From: Selaginella tamariscina
Taxonomy: Eukaryota > Streptophyta > Lycopodiopsida > Selaginellales > Selaginellaceae
Direction: 5' to 3'
DNA: 64,000 nt
Assembly: GCA_003024785.1 (NCBI GenBank)
Contig: PUQB01000096.1
Coordinates: 62,001 to 126,000 of the forward strand
Part shown: one piece after another, positions 1 to 12,239 of the stretch
Layout of the letters: each line of letters begins with the position of its first letter
Position numbering within the stretch: the stretch's first letter is position 1
The notes under the pieces: model-generated
Databases searched by the model: none
The model's input: the letters and a program-made list of their open reading frames with translations, nothing else
What the model was told of the DNA's origin: nothing
Made by a program: the position numbers and the translations under genes

Positions 1-1309
1 CACTCGAGAAACAACACCTGCTGTTACAGAAGGGCTAAGCTCTACAAAAACAAAGTAATTAATATATATCCAAGTATTTAGTTATATACTAAAATGTACG
101 TATATATAAATTAAAGTTTTTTCTTTTGTAAAACACATAAATATAAGCAAGTTTTAAACAACACACACACACCTGAGCGAGGACCAAAAAGTCCATGACC
201 AATAACGAACGCTGGAGAACCAGGAACAGGTTCCATTTCTTGCACCATTATTGGTCGAATCGACGATGCAGGGTGACTGATTTGCAAAATAGCAACATCC
301 AACGGTCCTCGCGATACAAACACCACGTCAGCACCATGCCACGTATTCTCCACGCGGACGCGGATCATTGGCCTTCGCTTATCTGCTCTTTGTCCATCTT
401 GATCTATCACTTAATACGTTTTATTTAAAAGTGACATATATCAAGTGATATATTAATATATATATATTTTTAAATATCAAAGATATGCTCATAGTTTCTT
501 AATTAACTTTATGAATTTATCTATATGCTTAATATTTCATATTCAAATACTAAATCGTTAGTAATTAGAAATGTAAATACTTACTATATGGTTTAGGTTT
601 GCCAAACCTCCAGGGCTCAACAAGATGTGCATTTGTTAAAATAAGACCGCTTTTTGTTAACACAACTCCTGAGGCCCATGCTCCATCTCCAACTGTTTAA
701 TTAAATCGTAGCAAATTAATAATTCGGTAAATTAATTAAATAGTAATAATTTAGTAAAAGTTAATGAATTAGTTAAATAGTAATAGCTAATTGAAGTTAC
801 CTGTTATAAGAACCACTGATAACCTTGTTTGCTGCATACATTCTTCATTTGCATGAGGTAAGGTTACCACCTTTGCTAATGGGAGTTTCACTGATGGCAA
901 TAAGTTTATTATGGATGCTTCTTTTAAAGCCGAGAGTAAAACACTTGCTGTCAATATAAGCTGCATCGAATATAATATTAATCATTTATAAACTTAATTA
1001 ATTAATATTTATCTATTAACATTATTATACCTGTACTTCCGCTCCAGAGTTACGTTGACGAAGAGGTCTTAGAAGAATACCAACTAAGTCCCCTTGTTTA
1101 TTGAACACTGGTCCTCCCTCCATTCCTATGTATATATATAACACCACAGGTATCTAATATATATCAATTATATTTTAATTATATATTACATAAATAACTA
1201 TTTACTTACCAGGGAGACAGCGAATATCAGCCATTAGAATTACATAAGAAGACGTAGGCCAGCAGTTGGAGACCACACCAACTGAAACACTGGCAAAAAA
1301 TAAATAAAC

Positions 1310-1358
<49 letters not shown>

Positions 1359-2240
1359 CCTGTTAAAGAAATGAAGAGGTGATAAAACTCCGAAGGGCGA
1401 TCCAATGGTCCTTATAGTATCCCCTGGTTTGCAAGGCTTTGAAAGCCTCAACTCATGCTTAAACTCAAACTAGATGAAAATAAGTAAATGAAATTAAAAT
1501 AAACCAAATAATAAATACATACATTTGAATAAATAGACGAGCGTAACACACACACGCACACGCACACACACACCTTATTGTTGAAACTGAAAACAGCCAG
1601 CCTTGTACATGCAGCTGCAATATCAGCAGTAGTTTTAACAAGACCTTCCAGTGCAACCTCTTTATTATTGCCCGCCCATATTCCTAAATCCTTATAAAGT
1701 AAAACAAATAAAAATTACTAAATAAAAAATAGATCAATTTATTTCATTCCAGTTAATCATATTAATTTCATAAGATAAAATAATTAAATATAAAAAAATA
1801 TTACTTTATCTTAACCTTTGTTCTATTTTGTGAAATTAAATCTGCACTAAGCTGATTATCCTCAAATTTAGATAATGTCCAGCCTATTTCCCAAACGCCT
1901 TCACTCCCTTGTGCATCCAGCAAACCTTTTAATGCTTCTGTTGCGTTATAAACATCCACCTAAACATATACATAAAGCATGTGTATTATTTACACATGCA
2001 TATATTGGATCCATACCTATATACATATATTTTAAAATATGAACATGCAAATCAATAAAAAACAATAATGGTTGTGATTAGTTGTGTGTGTGTGCGTGAA
2101 ACTACTGATAAGATATATATGTCTCAGTACCAGTTTCAGAAGTCGAGCTGGCAACCAGGTTGGCTTCTCAGCAGACACCTACACGGGTCACAAAAACTCT
2201 GTGTGCGTGTGCGTGTGTCATGTGGTGCGTGCGTGCGTGC

Positions 2241-2273
<33 letters not shown>

Positions 2274-2370
2274 TCCTGTGTATTAAGGGAAACTTACCTC
2301 TATGAGTACTTCTAGTTCCGTCCCATGAACAAGTGAATAATCCTCCTGGGCAGTAGACTACTTAATAAAC

Positions 2371-2403
<33 letters not shown>

Positions 2404-2453
2404 AGAGAGATTATACAGCTCTATAATATAGATAAATATATGTATATACTTCC

Positions 2454-2492
<39 letters not shown>

Positions 2493-2920
2493 TTATAATT
2501 ATAATTATATTGCATAAATATAAGAAATCATTTACCGCTTGTGGTCTAGAAGAAAGAAAAGGCTCCACAAGCGATGCACAAGTCACCACGACAGCCGAAT
2601 ATTCTGTTTCACTCCAGAACAAGGTACCTGACGCTGAGAGTGTAGTATCCCCCGAACTGTAGTTTAATAAATACAGTATATATATACGCGTATATGTATT
2701 ATTATAAATAAATATTTATTTATATACTATAATTTGTTAGAACATACTCCATAGAGTAGAAAGCATGCTGCCGTATTTCCTGCCTTTGGGGTCCTAAAAT
2801 GTAGTAAGAAATTTAAATAAATAAATAAATAATATCGCAAAAATTATCAAAATTAAGAGAACTTACAGGACCGTGTACGCGCACCATAACAGCGAGCGGT
2901 AGAGATTCGATCTCCGCCAT
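1..2920 (-). CDS. DEG15: DEG15 peroxisomal (glyoxysomal) processing protease, 3' part outside the window
   Basis: Trypsin-like serine protease of plant peroxisomes; in the known family it removes the PTS2 presequence of imported enzymes. Exons I can place, in gene order: 2867-2920 (start [18 protein letters not shown]), 2748-2793, 2536-2656, 2298-2357, 2131-2178, 1816-1959, 1574-1690, 1360-1469, 1210-1289, 1031-1125, 801-960, 585-692, 173-409 and 1-41 (continuing off the edge). Family marks: [30 protein letters not shown] followed by [12 protein letters not shown], the catalytic-His block [11 protein letters not shown], a probable catalytic-Asp block [11 protein letters not shown] and [11 protein letters not shown]. 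The block with the catalytic Ser lies outside. Splice sites are GT-AG. At the exon 2/exon 3 joint (2748/2656) the frame is one base off with the obvious sites, so that joint is uncertain. Identity is sure from the order of conserved blocks. Confidence 0.93.
1311..1358. repeat. GA/CT microsatellite at an intron donor of DEG15
   Basis: A nearly pure GA run. Read on the gene's strand it is a CT run that begins at the GT of the 5' splice site (donor at 1358-1359). Confidence 0.9.
2365..2485. repeat. TG, GA and TA microsatellites in a DEG15 intron
   Basis: Compound run of TG, then GA, then after a short gap TA, between the exons at 2298-2357 and 2536-2656. Confidence 0.85.
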
Positions 2921-3517
2921 TCTGGAATTGAATTGCTACGTGTCAAGTAGGAGTATAGTACCGAAGCGCCCATGGAGCTCTGTTCTTCATGATCGCCATT
3001 GCTCTGTTGTTGCCTAGCAGAAGTGATCCTTAGACCTTATTACTGGAATATTCTCTTCTTCTGTGCGTCGTCAGTCAGTTAGGGTTTAGGGTTTTCACCA
3101 CCTGTCACGTCAGTTTAAGTGACATGGCAGGTGACGTAGAAGGCAGTGACATGGCAGGTATATTGTTTTAAATTACATGAAAGTTTAAAAATTACCAAAA
3201 TAAATATATTAATTATCATATTAATTTGCATCAATTTTATTTGTTTTTATATAAAATTTACATGTGTTTGTTATTTGTGGGTGTATGTAATAACAAAACA
3301 AGTAAAGTTTCATATAAATTAATTTAAACTTGACTCAACAATTTACCAGGATAGAATAACCACCCGCTAATGGAAAGTGTAGCAGGTGGTTATTTGGTCC
3401 ATGGTAAACTAAAAAAATGTCATGTCATTAATAGTAATTACCACTGTAGTTTTACATTGGAATGGTTTATTAAATTAAAAATTAAACTACCATTGAATAA
3501 TTTTTTTTAATTGTGAT
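2921..3517. other. Intergenic, DEG15 promoter side
   Basis: Upstream flank of DEG15. The first 200 bases are GC-balanced and probably hold its promoter and 5' leader. The rest is AT-rich. No gene or strong element seen. Confidence 0.6.
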
Positions 3518-3718
3518 TGTAAGATACTGTATATATGTAACATACTATATATACGCATGTGTATACACACATGCGTAGTGACACATGGGTGGTGATTTGG
3601 CTCCCATGTGTCAGTGCCACGTGTCGCATGTGTGCCACGTGGCAGAGGGCCTCCTATATATAAGCAGGGTTTTGTAGCTGAATACATCTGACGTTTTCTG
3701 AATATATCTGCTCTTTCA
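3518..3718 (+). repeat. 5' LTR of the 3.5-6.5 kb element
   Basis: Direct repeat partner of 6370-6534. It holds a TATATATAAG box near 3653-3662 and two CACGTGGC/CCACGTG words. Confidence 0.88.
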
Positions 3719-6369
3719 TTGGTGGAGAAGTTGGGTATTCCTTTCTTTCGCCTTTTCCTTTTCTTGTTTCCATGACAATGAACATGGAGACGGCTTTTAA
3801 CATTATTGCTACTGCTATTGATGCACAAATTAAGTTGTTGGAGCGCTTTGTTGAGGGTTCGTCCTTCTCTTCCCCGCCTGAGCCTCATGCCGGGGGATCT
3901 GCTCCTTCATCTTCTTCACAGGCCACAAATCCAAGGGTTCGACCCCGATCTTTTGTGGTGATCCAGGAGATAATGTATACTATTGGTTTGATCATTTCCA
4001 AGTCATTGTTCATTACCATGGTTGGGATGAGGCCCATGCTCTCAGAGAATTCCCTACATGTTTGGAAGGCCCTACGCTCAAGTGGTATAATGGATTGGTT
4101 GCAGAGATTCAAGCCAATAGTAATTGGTTGACGAAATGCCTCAAACATACGTTTGGCAAAGTTGAGGATTCAGATGATGCTTTCCAACAACTGCATGCGA
4201 TACGACAACATCCTGGTGAGTTGTGATGCGGTTCAGTATTAGGTTCGGGGATTTAGTTCGGCGTGCATATCCTAACATGCCTGAGCCTATTAAGCTCGGT
4301 ATGTTATGGCCAACTATGCGACCCGAACTTGTTCGATTCGTTCGGGCTCTTCGTCCTACCACATTGGAGGAAGCTTTTGCACTAGCTCAACATTTTGAGT
4401 TGGTGCCTGGTGAAGGCCATGGTCCCCTTGGGTTACCTGCTCCTCTTGTTCAGCGTGCTGATCCAATGGAGGTTGATGCTGCTGCATATGTGCCTGCATG
4501 GCAAGCCTTTCGTGGTCGACCTCGGGGCCCACCCCATGGACCACCTCCACGAAATCATCCTGCACCTGCTCCAGTACCTGCCCGTGGTGGTCAAAATCCA
4601 CGAATTCGTGACAGGAGGAATCGGAACAATGCAGGTCGACCCAATCAAGTTCATTGTTGGGCATGTTGGGTGCCTGGACATACTTGACGGGCATGCGATG
4701 TGTATCCTGATTGGCGTCCACCACATCCAGGCTGGCGACCATATGTTCCGGATGGTGTGCATATGGCGGCCATTATGTCTGATGATGAGCTTCCAAATGA
4801 CGAAGCCTCTCTTGCAGATGGATCTGTTGCAAAAACTAGTAATCGTACGGGCGATGGAGGGATCCCGTGCATGGAGACTTCACCTCCATGCTTTTTCGCT
4901 ATGCATATCAAGGTTTGCAAGTTCCACCAGATCATCCAGTTTTCACATTTTCTGCACAAGTGAATGATCTTTCAGTCACAGTGCTTGTGGATATAGGATC
5001 CAGTATGTCTTCCATAACTACTTCTCTAGCGCATCAGTGCTCGTTACCTTTAAGACGTGCAGATAAGGTTTTGCACATTTTATATGGTAATGGGCAGTCT
5101 CGTGCAGTATCACAGTACACCACTTCGACTATGCTGGTTTTGAGTGACAATCGTAAGTTTCCCTCTGGGTCTCTTAGGGTTGTCCCTTCCCAGGTCTTTG
5201 ACATTATTCTGGGATGTGATTGGTTGAAGCAGTCGAAAGGTAGTGTGATTTTTCACTCTCTCCTCCTGTATTACGCTTGGAGTCTGTGTCTCTGCAGTTT
5301 GTTCCTTTACGTCTAGAGAAGCTTGTTGAAGGTATATTCAAAGCTGTCCCACTTGTCAAACTCGGAATTCCTCTACGACTCAGGCCATGGGGGTGTTGGA
5401 ATCCATTAATGTCTCTCGCCCTTTTGAGTTAATTGCAGTGGATTTAATGGGACCTTTTCCACGTTCTTCTCACGGTAACCAGTACATCATTGTTATATCC
5501 GATTATTTAACTCGATGGGTGGAGGTTGGTGCTCTTCCAGATGCAACTGCCATGTCAACAGCTTTATTTCTGTTCGATAATGTGGTTTTGTAGCATTCTT
5601 GTCCAGAGCGGATGTTATCAGACAATGGCCCCGCTTTCATTGCAGAGGTATTCCGAGTGTTGTGTGAGAGGTTAGGGGTAAAACATTCATTTGCCTCTCC
5701 GTATCATTCCACAAACTGATGGTTTGGTGGAGCGATTGAATCGGACCTTCAAGGGTATGATCTCGAAGTATGTGAACTTCAATCACACGGACTGGGATTG
5801 GTATTTGCGATGTTTGAGATTTGCTTATGTAACAGGCATTCAGAGTTCGATTGGTATCTCTCCATTTAAGACATTGTATGGATATGATCCTAAGTTGCCT
5901 AGTGAATTGGGGTTATCATCGAATCTGCCACGTGCTGAGGATGCAAGATGTGGGCTCGACATTTGGATGCTGTTTTGCCTCTTCTGCGTGCAGAGTCTAT
6001 TGAACATCTTGGTCGAGCTCAAATGCGGCAACAATCTTTTTACAATGCACGACATCAAATTCCACCAGATTTTGCTGACGGTGACTTAGTCCTGGTACGT
6101 TTTCCCAAGCTGCCTGCACCTAGGCTTGCAACTGGTTTATTACATAAGTGGCTTGGTCCCTACCGAGTACTCCGAAAGGTTGGTCCTCAGGTATATCAAG
6201 TATAGTTGGTGGGATTCATGAGGTTGAGATAGTTCACGTGGTTCGAATGAAACGGTTTGTCGTTCGAGACTTGTTGAGTACATTTGGTCATACCTTAGAT
6301 GGCCCAGCTCACACAGATCCAGGACCATCAGATCCATCACCATCTACACAGCCGCAGAGGGGAGGATAA

Positions 6370-6534
6370 TGTAAGATACTGTATATATGTAACATACTGT
6401 ATATACGCATGTGTATATACATACATGCGTAGTGACACATGGGTGGTGATCTGGCTCCCATGAGTCAGCACCATGTGTCGCATGTGTGCCACGTGGCAGA
6501 GGGCCGACGTTTTCTGAATATATCTGCTCTTTCA
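6370..6534 (+). repeat. 3' LTR of the 3.5-6.5 kb element
   Basis: Matches 3518-3718 with few differences and is shorter. Confidence 0.88.
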
Positions 6535-6968
6535 TGATTAAGAAAGTTTTTTTAATTAACTATAATTTAGGTAGATTTGCACTTAGGAGAGGCTTGGCAG
6601 CATTTGGTTATGGATTTTAGGCATAAAAATGAACCGTAAATAACTCATTCGAAATTATAATTGCGATTATGATTTTTTCATTTAAGATATGTTAAAAGAA
6701 ACTATTAACATCATATGTATGTTAGAATTGAGTTACTTCTTAAAGCATTTGAATTGACCATTAGATACGATGGCATAGCAAGGTGGAATTCTCCATTTAT
6801 TTGAATGTATGATATGCCTAATGTGTATGTTGAAAGAACACTTCTTGTTTTTATAATGATGTTATGTTCAAGTTAAGGATGCATATATCACGAGATACCT
6901 TCTTATTTTTATGTATAGAATTTGTTCCATACTTACAACGGCATGACACTCATTTATGACAAGTCATT
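6535..6968. other. AT-rich intergenic
   Basis: No gene seen. It may be the eroded 5' side of the Harbinger relic that follows. Confidence 0.5.
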
Positions 6969-7760
6969 CCACTCGAGAAGAGACTGTGTTGCCCTTACCA
7001 TGTTATGCACCAGTAATCTCATTAAAGATGTTGCGAATAAGTACGGTATTAAAATGAAAATGGTGCACAAGATAATTAAGGAGTTTTTTTAATGCAATAA
7101 AAATAAAATTTTGAAATAAATGTATTATTTGTCCATCACCACAAAGGTTAAGAAAATTATCTAAAGAGTTTGAGAGGATCAGAGGCATTTCTAGTGTTGT
7201 TGGAGTTATTAATGAAAGTTATTTACAAGTGATTGCATCAAAACTTTATCCATAAGATTATTATAACAGGAAGATTTTCATTCTATTATACTTCAGTTGA
7301 TTGTTTTAACAAAGAAATATATATGGGATTATAACATTAAATAGGTAGGTAATTTACACGATTCTAATGTTTTTAATAGGTCAATAGTTGGTTTGAGAAT
7401 TAAGAAAGAATATCTTAGATTATATTGTTTAGTTGGAGATGTTGCATATACTATTAAACTTTAGATTACAAAGGAAGTAAATAAAGTTTAAATTGAACGA
7501 AGTATTATTGGAACTTTATTCAATATAGCACTCGTATGTCAGTAAAGTGTGTAATTGATGAATTAAAAGCTCATTTCAGAATTCTTATGAAGTAACAAGT
7601 TAAAGTATGTGCATGATCAAGTGGTTACATATTGTGTTTTTTACAACTTATGTCTTCTACATAGTGATAATTTTAATGATGCTTGGATGACTGAAGCTGA
7701 AAAACAGTTGGAAGTTACAATAAAAGTGAGGAGGAGAGTTCTTGGAAGGATGAGAAATAC
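6969..7760 (+). mobile_element. Decayed PIF/Harbinger (HARBI1-type) transposase
   Basis: DNA transposon relic. Conceptual reading of plus near 7165-7480 gives FERIRGISSVVGVI, then NRKIFHSIILQLIV, VGNLHDSNVFNRS and LVGDVAYTIK. These correspond in order to the DDE nuclease blocks of HARBI1-like transposases (normally GAIDGT, NRKGFHSIN, PGSVHDSRVF, LLGDSGYP). In-frame stops occur between the blocks (for example after KLYP and after DYNIK), and the first catalytic Asp position reads N, so it is inactive. I did not find terminal inverted repeats or a TTA/TAA target duplication. Confidence 0.6.
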
Positions 7761-7764
7761 ATGT

Positions 7765-8530
7765 TGGCAATTCGGTTAAAATTATAACAATGTGTTTTAA
7801 GGACTTTAATAATGTTTGTAAAAGTTAAATAATAATTAGTGAGTCTATTATTTAATTTCGCTTTTATATATATTATGTATCTTCGGAACGCTATATGCTT
7901 TTATAGTATTTAATGTAATTTATATGTATATAACTTTGTGAGGCTTGTCTATGAGAATAGAATGTTAAAACATGAGCAGCTTCTTAAAGAACTCTCTCTT
8001 TCGTATCCATGGTCACCTACAATTTGCCCATGTACGTTGAAAATCTATATGGAAACACCCCCTATGTAATCATCAATATAACAGATTATTTTAATAGTCT
8101 TATTTACATATTTACCCCGGAAGTTTAAAATTTACTCTTTAAACCGAGAAAGCTTAATTCAAAACTTCATAATATTTCAAATTTTTAAAGTATAATTAAT
8201 TTATAGTAAATTTAAATGAAATAGAGTGATTTATAAATACCAGAATATTTTAAATATCTCAATATATATATATTTAATTAGTTGTGTTTTGAAGCTTAAT
8301 ATCATAAATTACAAATTAATTACTGTTTTCCATAATATATACTTGTAAATGAAGGTAGAAGGTATATACTTCTAAATGAGTGACATAAATACCATAATAA
8401 AAAAATATAATTTATATATTTATGTCCGATTTTCAACAAAGACAGCCGTGGTTCTATATATAATTTAATAAAAACATTATTTTATCAAATGTACCTGCAT
8501 ATGTTCATGTATACAAAGGTATGCTTATCA
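7765..8530. other. AT-rich intergenic
   Basis: No coding signal, no recognisable repeat ends. Confidence 0.5.
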
Positions 8531-8534
8531 GCTA

Positions 8535-9805
8535 CCTGACATGATGCAGTTCCATGTTCAATCCACACTGTTGCGTCGTCCGGCGGTGCATTGAAAACAA
8601 CCACTATAATCCGATAATTGCAAAAATTTATAATTAAAAAAAAAAACAATTATGTGTAACAGTCTACACACATGCATGTTTGTGTGTGTATACACACACT
8701 TACTTGGAGTTTATCTTAAAGGCTCGTTACAATGACACCAGGAACACTTGAAGGACCTGCGTTGTGAAACTCCACCTTGCCTGTATATACATTATTATTA
8801 TTATTATTATTAAATTAGAGATATTATATTATTAGTCTTTTACCAGTGACTCTATTTCTGTTAAACACCCACACACACACACACACACACATATACAGCA
8901 TTTACACTAGAAGAGAATCTGATGTTTAAAGATCTTCAAAGTTCGCCACAGATACGAGAATATGACTTTGGCACACACATTGGCCATTTTTCTCCATTCT
9001 TGCTCTTTGGTGGTAAACCAACACCCCAATTGTTTGTTTCGGATGAGATATCAAGCCTGTCAGATAAAATATTATAGTTTTTATAATATAATAATAGAGC
9101 AAATATTATAGCCGAGACATACTTGATCTGCACAGAGAAGAGTAATTAATCAGTTAATAATGACAATGTCACACACACACACATACGGACGGACGTAGCA
9201 TGTACATGTAAATGTACAAAGGCAACAAAAAGATTATCGTACTGTTTCAATTGGTGCCGCAGCATATGCAACAGGTTTGCCATCGTGTGTAAGAACTTCT
9301 GCACCTTTCATCTGCAAATGTACACGTACACACATATTATACATGTTGATATACATATATCATATGTATGTATATACACATGTATATTTCTTTGAAATTG
9401 ACAAACACGTTCAGGTTTCCCACCAATCCAAGCTGGAAAGCAACGTTAGTATACACAAATAATCACATAGACATACATATACATACACAAATATATACAC
9501 ACTGGTAAAACATAATATACAATATACGTATATATACACACTTACAATAACTCTATCTTTTCCGAAGGATAGATTTCTAGCCATGGTTTCCTCGTCCCCT
9601 TGTGGCAGACTGTTTGGCTAAATAATACAAAAAGAATAGTTAGTTTCTCTCCCTGGTCTGTGTGTGTGTTTGTTGTGTGTGGGCACGCACGTGTACTTGA
9701 ACAAGGGATGCTTACAAGACTTTATTCACAGGTATGTTAAACACCTGGGTTACCAAAAGGTGATCCACCAATCGATGAGTCCCGCATTCGATCGTTAAAA
9801 CACTC
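8535..9805 (-). pseudogene. Pullulanase/limit dextrinase, decayed C-terminal exons
   Basis: Starch-debranching enzyme relic on minus. Exon-like pieces appear in the order of the plant enzyme: FNDRMRDSSIGGSPFGNPG (about 9805-9745), a piece ending LSFGKDRVIV (about 9617-9545), LGLVGNL (near 9430), MKGAEVLTHDGKPVAYAAAP (about 9318-9250), RLDISSETNNWGVGLPPKSK followed by WPMCVPKS (about 9060-8935), VEFHNAGPSSVPGVIV (about 8785-8725) and VVFNAPPDDATVWIEHG (about 8605-8540). The family reads FNDRVRD..GGSPFG, HDG.PVAYA, TNN.GVGLPP and RFHN.GPS.VPGVIVM. Expected stretches between these are absent (for example YVSAHDNETL), and stops follow CGEL and VIVTSL. The N-terminal catalytic half is not found. 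A pseudogene is most likely. Confidence 0.75.
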
Positions 9806-11620
9806 TCTCTCTCTCTCACACACACACATTATGGGATATTATATCATATGTCATATATCATAATATATGTTTGTGTATGTATGTAGGCATGAATGTACAT
9901 ATATGTATGTATAACGTGTGTGTATATATATATATTTAATCATATACCAATAGTGTCTGCAAAATAAAGTGTGTGTCCAAATACATGCATTACAAAACAA
10001 AGTACAATTTTACAGCTTGTTCACAAGCTGCTGTAGAATCTCCTCAAGACAGTCCAGAACATCCCATTGGTTAACTGTGTTTAAAATGAAAGTCCTTGTT
10101 AGTTTGGAAGCTTTATTTCCTTGTCCTTTCTTTATCTCTTGTGCATCTTCATTAGTCCTAAGTAGTCCAATGCCTTCATTGTCAATAGCACCACCATGGA
10201 CTTCCCTTGATTACATGGGCCTGTTACTCATGAACTTATTAATAAGATAATACTATTTGTTTGTTTCCATGTTGTTGCTAGATACTTCATTATATACCTT
10301 CAGCTTTTTATATTTTGTATACTTTGCTTTCCACTTACTACCACATGCCTCTACATCCTTTTTTAAAATCTAGAGATTGTGCTATACAAAATTTAATATT
10401 AAAAAGGTTTAAAAAATAACAAAAATTACTTATTAACAATTTTTGTTTGCACAATTTGTCACAAATTGATACCTTGTTTTGAGGGGTTTATTAAATTCTT
10501 CTAGCATTTTTTAAAACAAATGAGGAGCTCCATATGTTTATCCTTCTATCTTGATGTCTTTATTTTATTAGGATTTTTCTTTGCCTTCTTGAACCTTGAG
10601 AGGATTACTACGCCTTTTTCCTAATGTTTATAAAAAAAGAAGTAATAAAAATAGAAAAGAGAGCACCTGCACAACAAAGGAGATCGATTGATAACCACCA
10701 CAAGCAGTACCATCAGTAACTCTAGAGAAGTCTTTACATGATCATGCACCTCCGCAAATGTTGCATCCATTCTAATGATTAAGGAAAGCCGAATAATAAC
10801 CTGCAGGTTAAATTATTATACACATGTTATCATTTTATGCATAGTAGCTATATAACTAGGCAAAATTGCTTGGTTATTTGGCTACCACTGAAAAAGCCAT
10901 GAAGCACCACATAGGTGCCATGTGGATCTTAAATTTTAAATAACTTACAAGTGGAAATTCAAAATGTTGGTAGAATAAATAATTTATTAAAATTTAATTG
11001 GTCAAGGCAATTAATCACCAGCTAGTGGAAAATAAGGATATGTTTTTTTTTGTAATTTTTGAACTTAAAAGTCTATTTAAAAACATATATATGCTAATTG
11101 GATTTAATTAAACTTCAAAATTTACTTTAAAAAATATTAATTATAAAAATATCTTATAATATCTTGGATATAAATATCGATATATGCAATTTCAACATTA
11201 GAGTTGATTTCAAAAATAAAAAGATACTATAGTTTAAACATATATTTTCATTGGACATATTTAATTTCATTTAAAGATTTAAGTTTGATTGAACCCAAAC
11301 TATATTTTAAAATTGTTTCGTACAAAAGCAAAAATGTTCATTCATAATATAAATATTTGTGTCATTTATAAATGAATGTGTTTAATATATAATGTATGTT
11401 AAAATGAAACTAAATTATGTATTATTTAAAGTTTTAATATAATATATATAATATATACATAAATTTTATTAAAAATAATAATTATATAAAATCACAATAT
11501 TTTACAATATCTTCTTCAATGTATTACACCATATATATAAGTCTAAGTACATGTAAAACATATTGCTTTTAATTAACTTGTTTATAATTATTATTTACTT
11601 TAAGTTACTAAACTACATAT
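9806..11620. other. Intergenic, AT-rich
   Basis: Contains CT/CA microsatellites near 9800-9830 and TA/TG words near 9900-9940. Open stretches near 9970-10250 look like chance ORFs. No gene recognised. Confidence 0.5.
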
Positions 11621-11839
11621 TGTCACGACCCGATACAAAATATAGGATTCCGGATACAGGACATGGGTTGCAGGACTTTCCTACAGGATTCCGGATACAG
11701 GATATGGGTTGCAGGATTTTCCTACAGGATATTCCTACCAGGATTCCGGACACAGGATTCGGTTGCAGGATATTCCTACAGGATATGCCACAGGATATGC
11801 CTAGAGGATAAGGGACATGTGGACTCATCTTAGCCTCTG

Positions 11840-11887
11840 CATGCATGCAAACACTTTTGCATGCATGCAACCACTTTTGCATGCATG
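11840..11887 (+). promoter_or_regulatory. Triple RY (CATGCATG) array in the U3 of copy A
   Basis: CATGCATG occurs at 11840, 11860 and 11880, exactly 20 bp apart, ending 26 bp upstream of the TATA-like box. RY words are known targets of plant B3 factors (ABI3/FUS3 type). The 3' LTR keeps most of it. Copies B and C have a different sequence here. Confidence 0.6.
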
Positions 11888-11913
11888 CCTAGATTAGCTC
11901 TTGGAGTTGTGAG

Positions 11914-11921
11914 CATAAAAG
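11914..11921 (+). promoter_or_regulatory. TATA-like box of the copy A LTR
   Basis: CATAAAAG inside GAGC...GCTC, kept in all LTRs of the family. A start about 30 bp downstream would fall at 11944-11946. Confidence 0.6.
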
Positions 11922-11944
11922 CTCCGACCTAATTGTTGTACAAT

Positions 11945-11957
11945 CAGTTACTATCAA
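11945..11957 (+). other. Predicted 5' transcript end, self-primer segment of copy A
   Basis: CAGTTACTATCAA, 29 nt downstream of the TATA-like box. It is the exact reverse complement of 12240-12252. Confidence 0.6.
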
Positions 11958-12239
11958 CACCAGTCTTACTACGATCAATTTCGTCTTGTCTTGTTCTTCT
12001 TGTTTCCTGTCCTGTTCCTGTCTCGCTCCTGTTTCCTGTCCTGCCCTGGATCCTATCCTGCTCCGGGATCCTGTCCTGTTCCTGTCTCGCTCCCGGATCC
12101 TATCCTGATCCTGTCTTGCTCTTAGATCCGTCCTGTTCCTATTCCAGTTCCTGTCCTGCTCTCGGTCCTGTTCCTGAGTCAAGCCTTCATGTCCTTGGAA
12201 TCCTGTTCCTTCCTGGTTCCTGGATCGTGGCTTGACAGT

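Larger units (their letters stand above)
3518..6534 (+). mobile_element. Broken Ty3/gypsy-type LTR retrotransposon
   Basis: Fossil LTR element on plus. Terminal repeats lie at 3518-3718 and 6370-6534, both beginning TGTAAGATACTG and ending TCA. The four bases TGAT flank it on both sides as a probable target duplication. Inside: a gag-like reading region from about 3770 to 4690 with a Pro/Arg-rich tail; a retropepsin-like stretch near 4970-5270 (VLVDIGSSMSS); and an integrase core near 5390-6090 (FELIAVDLMGPFPR, then a QTDGLVERLNRTFKGM stretch). A purine-rich tract sits just before the 3' repeat. The bases after the 5' repeat (TGGTGGAGAAG) suit a tRNA primer. The 3' repeat is shorter than the 5' one. 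The element is broken in several places and looks moderately old. A more eroded relative lies at 43560-45200. Confidence 0.88.
11621..12237 (+). repeat. 5' LTR, chromovirus copy A
   Basis: U3 begins with degenerate CAGGATA/TACAGGAT repeats, then three RY words, then the TATA-like box. The downstream part is built of CCTGTTCCTGTCTCGCTCC-like repeats. Confidence 0.93.

Noticed and set aside
2068-2305. Cys/Val-rich plus-strand ORFs
   Set aside because: They read GT/GTGC microsatellites within a DEG15 intron; the real exon there (2131-2178) is on minus.
3715-3735. Self-complementary primer site in the 3.5-6.5 kb element
   Set aside because: The bases after its LTR start TGGTGG, as for a tRNA primer, and I found no matching complement near its TATA box.
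11933-12235. Open frames in the LTRs reading as Cys/Ser/Leu/Pro-rich proteins
   Set aside because: They are readings of the CCTGTTCCTGTCTCGC-like LTR repeats in several frames and occur in every LTR copy.
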